Assembly: GCA_002314885.1 (NCBI GenBank)
Contig: DCHT01000009.1
Coordinates: forward strand, 1 to 11,022
Direction: 5' to 3'
DNA from: Bacteroidales bacterium UBA1745
GTDB taxonomy: Bacteria; Bacteroidota; Bacteroidia; Bacteroidales; UBA932
DNA: 11,022 bases
Positions 1-5,281 of this stretch are shown piece by piece (the first letter of the stretch is position 1; each line of letters opens with the position of its first letter). The position numbers and the translations under genes were made by a program. Below the pieces are notes generated by a model that did no database searches, had not been told where the DNA came from, and saw nothing but the letters and a program-made list of their open reading frames with translations.

Positions 1-1274
1 CCTTCGAGACTGGCTGGCAGCAGATTTATTTCCTTTCCTACGACGGCAAGACCTTCGAGAGGCTGACCGACGGCTGTAACTGGGGCATTTCAATCCTCGG
101 TGTGGACGAACTTCACAATGAGGTTTATTTCACCGCCCGCCGCAGTTCTTCTTCCCGATATGCGCTCTACAAGACCGGTCCTTTCCGTCAGGTGCTGACC
201 CTTTCCGATCCTGCCTACAATATCGCGAAAGTCACCATTTCGCCTGATTTCCAATATTTTGTGGGCTCATACGACAATGGTCGTACTCCTACCAAGGTGG
301 GTCTTTTCACGACTTCCCGCATCCTTGTGACCGACAAGATGTCCGCCAAGGCGAAGGCAAAGGCCAATGCGACCAATGCTGCCCGCTGCAAGGGTACTCT
401 GATCGCCGATATGGCCGGCTCCGACTGGGATCCGTCGAAGTATGCGCTGCCTCAGGAAGTCTTCATAGTAACTGAGGACGGTTTCCGCCTCCCTGGCCTT
501 ATGACCGTGCCTAAGGACCTTGATACTTCCGCTGTCGCAAAGTATCCGGTACATTTCGAGATTTACGGCGGTCCTGACACCCCTTACGTCCGCGACTACT
601 GGCGTATGCCTAATTCCCGCACCAACCAGTGGTATCCTGACAATGGCATCATCCATCTGACCGTGGATCCGCGTTCTGCAGGCCACAATGGCAGGGCAGG
701 CGAGGATATGGCCTACAAGCAGCTTACGGTCTATGAGATACAGGATTACGTCGCCTGGGCGAAGTGGATCACTTCCTTCAAGTATGTGAATGCTGACAAG
801 GTCGGCGTCGAGGGCTTCAGCTTCGGCGGTACCTCTACGGTTATGCTCCTCAGCCAGGCCAGCGAATACTTCCGTTACGGCATTGCCGGTGGCGGTGTGT
901 ATGACTGGCAACTCTATGACACTCACTACACTGAGCGTTTTATGGACACTCCTCAGAACAATCCTGAGGGCTATAAAGCGGCCTGTGCGCTGAACTGGAT
1001 CGACAAGTATCCTGTCGGCTTCGGTGCAAATGCGACCGTACCTGCCGCAGGCGCTTCCGTTTCCCCTGTGATGCTCAAGCTCACCCACGGTACGGGTGAT
1101 GACAATGTACACTTTCAGAACACCCTTCAGCTCATCGACAAGATGCAGAAGGGCAACAAGAATTTCGAGTTTATGATCTATCCGGACGGTATGCACGGCT
1201 ATCGTGGCTACCAGGGAACCCATTCTCTCTGCGCCGACCAGGATTTCTGGACCAAGTACCTGCTGGAGAAATAG
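1..1274 (+). CDS. S9 family (dipeptidyl-peptidase IV-like) serine peptidase, 5'-truncated
   Basis: The reading frame is open from the window edge (first full codon at position 3) to a TAG at 1272-1274, so the true start lies upstream. The first part reads like the end of the DPP IV beta-propeller domain (strand-rich, with Y-x-x-x-tG-x-F-like repeats). The second part is the alpha/beta-hydrolase domain. The nucleophile motif G-F-S-F-G-G has its serine at codon 819-821. The motif HGTGDDNVHFQNT matches the DPP IV motif around the catalytic Asp (codon 1098-1100), and the final G-M-H-G gives the His at codon 1194-1196, so the triad is complete. Family members are exported exopeptidases or oligopeptidases that trim X-Pro or X-Ala dipeptides in Bacteroidales; exact specificity cannot be read here. 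The PHP gene follows after 41 nt with no clear promoter between them, so co-transcription is possible. The family is certain; the subfamily is an inference from motif similarity. Confidence 0.9.
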   Translation, partial: FETGWQQIYFLSYDGKTFERLTDGCNWGISILGVDELHNEVYFTARRSSSSRYALYKTGPFRQVLTLSDPAYNIAKVTISPDFQYFVGSYDNGRTPTKVGLFTTSRILVTDKMSAKAKAKANATNAARCKGTLIADMAGSDWDPSKYALPQEVFIVTEDGFRLPGLMTVPKDLDTSAVAKYPVHFEIYGGPDTPYVRDYWRMPNSRTNQWYPDNGIIHLTVDPRSAGHNGRAGEDMAYKQLTVYEIQDYVAWAKWITSFKYVNADKVGVEGFSFGGTSTVMLLSQASEYFRYGIAGGGVYDWQLYDTHYTERFMDTPQNNPEGYKAACALNWIDKYPVGFGANATVPAAGASVSPVMLKLTHGTGDDNVHFQNTLQLIDKMQKGNKNFEFMIYPDGMHGYRGYQGTHSLCADQDFWTKYLLEK

Positions 1275-1315
1275 TATTTGAATGATATTGATAATAATCT
1301 AATAACCAATTGAAT

Positions 1316-2512
1316 ATGAAGAAGTTGATTCTTGCTGTTGCTGCTATGTTTGCAGCCGTTTCCGCTTTCGCCGTTGTGCCTCATCGTCCTAATCTGCCTA
1401 AGGTGGACGGATATGTCCTGCTGCTCGGCGACTGCCACGTGCATACGGTATTTTCCGACGACACTTCCTGGCCGACTACCCGTATCGACGAGGCTGACTA
1501 CGACGGACTCGATTTCATCTGCATCACTGACCACCTCGACACCCGTCACCAGAAGATGGTCAATAACGGAACCTTCAATGGCGAGAAAGTAGATCGCAAT
1601 ACTTCATACGAGATTGCCAAGGCTGCTGCCAAGAAGTACGGCATTATGGTCGTGCACGGTGCCGAGCTTACTCGCGGAATCTGTTTCTTCCCTGGCCATT
1701 TCAACACTCTCTTCATCAAGGACGCGAACAAGATCGCACAGGTGGCCGAGGCTGCCGCCGATGCCGTGAAGGCTGAGGGCAAGGGCGAGATTGAGCAGGA
1801 AGAGGCTGCTATCTGGGCAGGTCTGAAGGAAGCTCGTGCACAGGGCGCCTACCTGCAGTGGAACCATCCTGATTGGGAAAAGCAGGCCCACAACGAGACC
1901 GTTTGGTGGCCTATCCACGAGCAGCTCTACCAGGCTGGCCTGATGGACGGCATCGAGATCATCAACCGTTTCAGCGGCTTCGATCCAGAGGCGTTCGGCT
2001 GGGCTGTCGAGAAGAATCTGGGCATTTCAGCTGGTACCGACTGCCACAAGCCTATGTTCCAGCTGGTTGACTATATGAAGGGCGACTTCCGTCCTTACAC
2101 CGTAGTATTTGCCAAGGATCGCTCACTTAAGGCCATCCGCGAGGCTATGGATGCCCGCCGCGTCTGCACCATCTGCGACGGCTGTATGTACGGTCCTGCC
2201 GACCTGCTTGAGAGCTTTGTGAGGGCCTCCCTCCAGATTTCCGACGTGAAGATCACCGACAAGAAGGTCTCCCTCAAGGTGAAGAACCTTTCCTCTGTGC
2301 CTATGACCGTCACGAAGGCCGCAGGTTCTGAGAACGTGATCTATCCTCGCCTGACCTATCTCAATGCCGACGAGGAGCTCAACTTCAGCATCACCGGCCT
2401 CGACAGCCGTGAGCCTTTCGGCGTGAAGGAATTCGACGTCAACATCCGCATCGAGAACTTCCTCACCAACGTCAACACTCCGCTGACCCTGACCTATCAC
2501 GTTACGCTGTAG
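1316..2512 (+). CDS. Exported PHP-domain metal-dependent phosphoesterase (Sb-PDE-like)
   Basis: A 398-residue protein. I chose ATG 1316 rather than the in-frame TTG at 1310 because it gives a clean signal peptide: two Lys, a hydrophobic core, and cleavage after A-F-A at residue 19. The PHP metal-binding motifs are all visible: D39-C-H41-V-H43, D48-D49, T71-D72-H73, H114-G-A-E117, W182-N-H184-P and G-T-D242-C-H244. The last ~120 residues lack these motifs and look like a small beta-sandwich, as in the Sb-PDE and related PHP phosphoesterases of Bacteroidetes. PHP enzymes hydrolyse phosphoester bonds with two or three bound metal ions. The signal peptide places this one in the periplasm or outside the cell, where phosphate scavenging from phosphodiesters or phosphate esters is a reasonable inference. 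The substrate is unknown. It lies 41 nt after the S9 peptidase gene, in the same direction. Confidence 0.85.
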   Translation: MKKLILAVAAMFAAVSAFAVVPHRPNLPKVDGYVLLLGDCHVHTVFSDDTSWPTTRIDEADYDGLDFICITDHLDTRHQKMVNNGTFNGEKVDRNTSYEIAKAAAKKYGIMVVHGAELTRGICFFPGHFNTLFIKDANKIAQVAEAAADAVKAEGKGEIEQEEAAIWAGLKEARAQGAYLQWNHPDWEKQAHNETVWWPIHEQLYQAGLMDGIEIINRFSGFDPEAFGWAVEKNLGISAGTDCHKPMFQLVDYMKGDFRPYTVVFAKDRSLKAIREAMDARRVCTICDGCMYGPADLLESFVRASLQISDVKITDKKVSLKVKNLSSVPMTVTKAAGSENVIYPRLTYLNADEELNFSITGLDSREPFGVKEFDVNIRIENFLTNVNTPLTLTYHVTL

Positions 2513-2526
2513 CGTTCGGTTACGTC

Positions 2527-2549
2527 GCGCTTTCGCGTTCGCGCTTTTT
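2527..2549 (+). terminator. Weak candidate terminator after the PHP gene
   Basis: GC-rich stretch just downstream of the PHP stop codon. GCGC at 2527-2530 can pair with GCGC at 2541-2544, immediately followed by five T residues at 2545-2549. The stem is only 4 bp and alternatives exist (CGCG 2526-2529 with CGCG 2534-2537), so this is a weak call. The REP hairpins that follow could end transcription equally well. Confidence 0.25.
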
Positions 2550-2551
2550 CC

Positions 2552-2658
2552 AACAGTCATCGTTTTGCTGACTGTTATCGCTTTTTTCTCGCAACAGTCA
2601 TCGATTTGATGACTGTTGCTGCGTTTTTGCATTAACAGTCATCGTTTTATTGACTGTT
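2552..2658. repeat. Left REP-like array: three 25-nt palindromes, 41-nt period
   Basis: Three copies of a 25-nt hairpin lie at 2552-2576, 2593-2617 and 2634-2658, separated by spacers of exactly 16 nt. The ideal copy has a left arm AACAGTCATC, a 5-nt loop such as GTTTT, and a right arm GATGACTGTT. Copy 2 pairs perfectly over 10 bp (11 with flanking C2592/G2618). Copies 1 and 3 keep the outer 8-bp stem (AACAGTCA/TGACTGTT) with mismatches next to the loop. The spacer between copies 2 and 3 ends in GCGTTTTTGCATT, which recurs in the right array. Position, size and neighbour (a RAYT gene) fit REP elements, here in BIME-like tandem form. They could also act as transcription terminators or mRNA stabilisers for the PHP gene. 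The palindromes are seen directly; the REP function is inferred from the adjacent enzyme. Confidence 0.9.
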
Positions 2659-2679
2659 GGAAATCTTTGCATATCTTTG
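2649..2679 (+). promoter_or_regulatory. Predicted RAYT promoter (-7 TATCTTTG)
   Basis: TATCTTTG at 2672-2679 matches the Bacteroidetes -7 consensus TAnnTTTG exactly. ATTG at 2649-2652, 19 nt upstream, is a 3-of-4 match to the -33 box TTTG and lies inside the third palindrome of the left array. Transcription would start near 2686, leaving a leader of about 155 nt before the RAYT ATG. This is a sequence match only. Confidence 0.5.
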
Positions 2680-2841
2680 ATGTATCGTAGAAATGCGAAC
2701 GCAGTATATGTATCGCAAGCTCTGCAGGCCACTCTGGCCCGGGTATCTGAAGCCCGTTTCTGATGAGCGCATTTAATCGAGCCTTTTTTAGTTATCAATT
2801 CGGGTGATATGCCTTAGGCGTGCATCCAAAATGCGTTTGTT
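2680..2841 (+). other. Untranslated leader upstream of RAYT
   Basis: About 160 nt with no supported gene. It contains two short candidate hairpins: GGCC 2727-2730 with GGCC 2736-2739, and CGGG 2740-2743 with CCCG 2753-2756. A run of six T lies just before 2790. I recognise no known riboswitch or RNA family. The length is unusual next to the short leaders predicted elsewhere in the window, so it may hold a regulatory structure or the remains of an ancestral REP-associated end. Confidence 0.35.
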
Positions 2842-3741
2842 ATGAGAAAATTTTATGGCTCTGGCTATCAGCATATTTGCCAGAAAACAGTCGATAATGG
2901 CTTGATATTCCTTTCGCCGATCGATTTTGTGGTTTTTGCTTCTATTGTGGGACAACATTGTTTTGCAGTGGGTCTTTCCGTGGTTGCTTTCTGTATTATG
3001 TTCAATCATATACATCTGGCGGCGGCTTTTCTCACGAGGCGTCAGATGGATGCTTTTATGAATGGCGTAATATCTGCGTTCGCAAGGATGTATAATAGGA
3101 GATACAGACGTGGAGGAAAGCTGTTTCATCGTCCATACCAGAGCAGTGCCAAATTCACGGACAAGAAGGCGAGGGAGACAATCATTTATATTAATAACAA
3201 CCCGGTGGAGAAGTCAATGGTAACTACGGCCCGCAACTATCGATGGAATTTCTTGAGGTATCTTGAGTCACCACATCCGTTCAGTGAGCCTATTGATCTG
3301 TCTGTTGCAAGTCATAATCTGACAGACTTGATGAATGAGGTGAAGATCCGCAAATTTGAGGGAAAATCGTTGAATTATAAGATGTTTGATGTTCGTTACC
3401 ATTCTTTGACTACAAAAGAGCAGGAACAATTCATTGATTTCTGTGTGTCCGAATATCTCGCATTGGACAGGGAAGCAATACTAAATAAATATGGTTCTAT
3501 TGACAAAATGTATGAGGCATTAGACTCGGTGATGGGATCGGAGTATGACCTGTGTGATGATGATGGTCAGGAGGATTACAGGCATTATTGCAAAATGTCA
3601 GAGATACTCAACGATGAAGGCTATCCAGTCGACCGAATGCGTATTTCTGCTGACAATGAAGACTTCCCTCGATTGGAATCGCGCTTCAGACGCGAGGCGC
3701 ATGCAAGCGACTATGAGATAGGAAAGTACTTTCATCGATGA
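2842..3741 (+). CDS. REP-associated tyrosine transposase-like protein (RAYT, Y1/HUH nuclease)
   Basis: A 299-residue protein of the Y1 transposase (IS200/TnpA-REP) superfamily. The HUH metal-binding motif is F-N-H56-I-H58-L, and the catalytic tyrosine is most likely Y116 in I-Y-I-N-N-N-P-V-E-K, matching the family's Y-I-x-x-N-P motif. The conserved F-H-R-P-Y-Q-S block (95-101) precedes it. ATG 2842 is the first possible start after an in-frame TAG at 2815-2817. The catalytic domain ends near residue 150. The remaining ~150 residues are charged, look helical, and exceed the usual ~165-230 residue RAYT length. RAYTs nick and join single-stranded DNA at REP hairpins and are usually single-copy rather than self-transposing. 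The flanking palindrome arrays support that role here. The gene is more AT-rich than its neighbours, suggesting foreign origin or relaxed codon selection. Its TGA stop lies in the right arm of a degenerate palindrome. Confidence 0.88.
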   Translation: MRKFYGSGYQHICQKTVDNGLIFLSPIDFVVFASIVGQHCFAVGLSVVAFCIMFNHIHLAAAFLTRRQMDAFMNGVISAFARMYNRRYRRGGKLFHRPYQSSAKFTDKKARETIIYINNNPVEKSMVTTARNYRWNFLRYLESPHPFSEPIDLSVASHNLTDLMNEVKIRKFEGKSLNYKMFDVRYHSLTTKEQEQFIDFCVSEYLALDREAILNKYGSIDKMYEALDSVMGSEYDLCDDDGQEDYRHYCKMSEILNDEGYPVDRMRISADNEDFPRLESRFRREAHASDYEIGKYFHR

Positions 3742-3828
3742 CTGTTATTGAATTATTGCTCCAACAGTCAGCACTTTGATGACTGTTACGGCGTTTTTGC
3801 ATTAACAGTCAGCGTTTTGATGACTGTT
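3722..3828. repeat. Right REP-like array: one degenerate plus two intact palindromes
   Basis: Same 25 + 16 nt architecture as the left array. Copy slots fall at 3722-3746, 3763-3787 and 3804-3828. The first has lost its left arm to RAYT coding sequence and keeps only the right arm GATGACTGTT (3737-3746), which contains the RAYT TGA. The other two keep the full 8-bp outer stem AACAGTCA/TGACTGTT. Both spacers (3747-3762, 3788-3803) are 16 nt, and the second ends in GCGTTTTTGCATT as in the left array. The array lies between the convergent 3' ends of the RAYT and methyltransferase genes, so it may also serve as a bidirectional terminator. Confidence 0.88.
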
Positions 3829-3861
3829 GGGGAGAAAAAGGGCGAGGGAAGGAATTGGAAG

Positions 3862-5226
3862 CTACAGCCGCTCGCAGACGAGCAATAGGTTGGCTGATGC
3901 GGCGGCGGTGAAGTCGCAGCGGACGCCGAAGATGTGGGCGTCGTCGCCGGATGAGACGCCGAGGCGCTTGCGGAGCTCGTCGCTGGTCATCGGTATGTTG
4001 CGGGCAGTGACTTCGCTGCGGGGATATGCCTTGCCGACGGCCTTGAGGCTGCGTTTGTCGAGAGGATATACTTCCTTGATCCTGAAGGTCTTGCCGAGGG
4101 GGCTGACGCTATTGCAGGAGTTGGCCTCGGAGCTGACTTCAGAGCCAGTCATCGGCAGCAGGTAGAGATGCGTTGAGGCGCCGAGTTTCGTCAGGCCGAG
4201 AGAGCAGAGCAGATTGTAGGCGCCGGCCTTCATAAGGGCCTTGCCCGGCTCGAAAAGAATGCATCCGACGAGGCTTTCGTGGCTTTCAGCGAAGTGCGGC
4301 ACAGCCAGTTTTTCGTCATCGGCTATAAATGAGAATGTGGCGGCAGAGGCATTATCGCCGCATTCGGCAGAGGCACTTTCGTGGCATTCGACGACTGTCA
4401 GACGCAGACTGGAGGCAGCCTCTGTGCCAATTTCCATAGGCTTCTTTGCCCCGATCTCCAGAAGCAGTTCCTTACATTCGCCTCCCGTTCCGACAATATG
4501 TACTTCGCGAACCTGGGCGCCTATTTCGCCTAATTGCTTGCATATCAGGGATATATCTGCCATCGGCGAGATTTTCACGACAAGACGGGGACATCTTTCG
4601 AGCAAAGGGGCCGCGACTTCGAGAAGGTTCGGACTGCAGTCCTCGAGACGGAAGACTTTGCCGCCGGCCTGAGATCGTCTGGCCGGGTCGAGGAATATCA
4701 CGTCGGGCCTGAATCCGTTCAATATTTCGTCAATATTGTCCGGTCTGAGTTCGAAATTGCGGCAGAGGATGTCTGCTCCGATATCGGACGTCTCAGAAGC
4801 GCGAAGCCCCAATTCAGCAAAATTGTGCTTTGCGCAGGCGTGGATGGTTGGGTCCATCTCGTTGTGAAGCACCTTAGCACCGGCTTTTGCGAAGGCCCAG
4901 CTGTCGACACCCAGCCCTCCGGTCAGGTCAGCAATTCGCCAACAGTCATTCAGCGCGTGACTGTTAGAGCCAAAACCGCCGCAAACCTTTGCCTTGTAGG
5001 CGGCGGTGGGGGTGGAGGAGCATTGTTCGGCGGAGAGGGTGTTGGGGTAGAGGAGGCCGGGGCAGGAGTACCATTCAGGCACTTTTCCGCAGAGTTTCCG
5101 GCGGCTCAGGATGCAGTTCACGGCTGTGGCGACGTCGATGTCCGGCCACTTGCTTTTGCCCAGCAGCAGCCTGTCCGTGTCGTCGTTGCAGTGATCGGCT
5201 ATGAATTTTTTGAGATTTTCCTCCAT
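3862..5226 (-). CDS. SAM-dependent methyltransferase with THUMP-like C-terminal domain (PG1098-like)
   Basis: I prefer the ATG at 5224-5226 (454 residues, starting M-E-E-N-L-K-K-F-I) because family members begin this way. An in-frame ATG at 5278-5280 would add 18 residues but abuts the divergent mutase start. Residues 1-95 form the N-terminal helical part. D100-L-T-G-G is SAM-binding motif I, and F-L-D180-P-A-R-R is the catalytic-loop motif, followed by V-V-K-I-S-P at 216-221. The stretch from about 320 onward (E-P-G-K-A-L-M-K-A-G-A, then A-R-N-I-P-M at 408-413) matches the THUMP-like RNA-binding domain. The family is thought to modify RNA; the target base is not known to me. Two oddities: residues 88-95, just before motif I, are encoded by a REP-like palindrome, and residues 280-295 are an 8-residue tandem duplication. 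The gene is convergent with RAYT and divergent from the mutase gene. Confidence 0.85.
   Translation of the reverse strand: MEENLKKFIADHCNDDTDRLLLGKSKWPDIDVATAVNCILSRRKLCGKVPEWYSCPGLLYPNTLSAEQCSSTPTAAYKAKVCGGFGSNSHALNDCWRIADLTGGLGVDSWAFAKAGAKVLHNEMDPTIHACAKHNFAELGLRASETSDIGADILCRNFELRPDNIDEILNGFRPDVIFLDPARRSQAGGKVFRLEDCSPNLLEVAAPLLERCPRLVVKISPMADISLICKQLGEIGAQVREVHIVGTGGECKELLLEIGAKKPMEIGTEAASSLRLTVVECHESASAECGDNASAATFSFIADDEKLAVPHFAESHESLVGCILFEPGKALMKAGAYNLLCSLGLTKLGASTHLYLLPMTGSEVSSEANSCNSVSPLGKTFRIKEVYPLDKRSLKAVGKAYPRSEVTARNIPMTSDELRKRLGVSSGDDAHIFGVRCDFTAAASANLLLVCERL
4342..4389 (-). repeat. 24-nt tandem duplication within the methyltransferase gene
   Basis: Two adjacent 24-nt units (4341-4364 and 4365-4388, plus-strand frame of reference) match at 20 of 24 positions by eye. 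They encode two copies of an 8-residue unit, E-C-H-E-S-A-S-A then E-C-G-D-N-A-S-A (residues 280-295), in the linker between the catalytic and THUMP-like domains. The total length is a multiple of three, so the frame is kept. Confidence 0.7.
4941..4965. repeat. Intragenic REP-like palindrome inside the methyltransferase gene
   Basis: AACAGTCA at 4941-4948 and TGACTGTT at 4958-4965 enclose 9 nt, giving exactly the 25-nt length and the same 8-bp outer arms as the copies flanking RAYT about 1.1 kb away. It is read in frame on the minus strand as N-S-H-A-L-N-D-C (residues 88-95) plus the first base of a Trp codon. The centre differs from the array copies, so it is diverged or belongs to a variant subclass. 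Confidence 0.8.
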
Positions 5227-5253
5227 CGGCCACGAAGGTAGGAACATTTTCAT

Positions 5254-5261
5254 TATATTTG
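5254..5261 (+). promoter_or_regulatory. Predicted -7 promoter box of the mutase operon
   Basis: TATATTTG matches the Bacteroidetes consensus TAnnTTTG exactly and lies 20 nt before the mutase ATG, predicting a leader of about 14 nt. I see no convincing TTTG -33 box at the usual spacing. The site lies upstream of the preferred methyltransferase start (5226), in the divergent intergenic gap, which supports the shorter start for that gene. Confidence 0.55.
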
Positions 5262-5281
5262 TTCGATTATAAAACAACATT

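Noticed and set aside
267..1223. Long minus-strand open frame antisense to the S9 peptidase
   Set aside because: It lies entirely opposite a gene with a complete catalytic triad, shows no recognisable motif, and is expected as a shadow in GC-rich coding sequence.
2552..2658. CRISPR-like array of regularly spaced repeats
   Set aside because: The spacers are only 16 nt, are partly conserved between arrays, there are three copies per side, the repeats are near-complete palindromes and no cas gene is near. A REP array beside a RAYT gene explains it better.
2758..2776. CTGATGAG in the RAYT leader, resembling the hammerhead ribozyme core
   Set aside because: The required GAAA core segment and a paired stem II after it are missing, so this is a chance match.
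2842..3741. Ordinary IS200/IS605 insertion sequence
   Set aside because: No tnpB partner is present, the protein is longer than IS200 TnpA, and the flanks are multi-copy palindrome arrays rather than single left and right ends, so RAYT is the better call.
4146..4155. Partial match to a REP arm near the 3' part of the methyltransferase gene
   Set aside because: Only a fragment of one arm matches and there is no partner arm at the right distance.
4534..5241. Long plus-strand open frame antisense to the methyltransferase, with a Gly-rich run
   Set aside because: The minus-strand protein has clear SAM and THUMP-like motifs; the plus-strand product has none, and its glycine run mirrors codons of the real gene.
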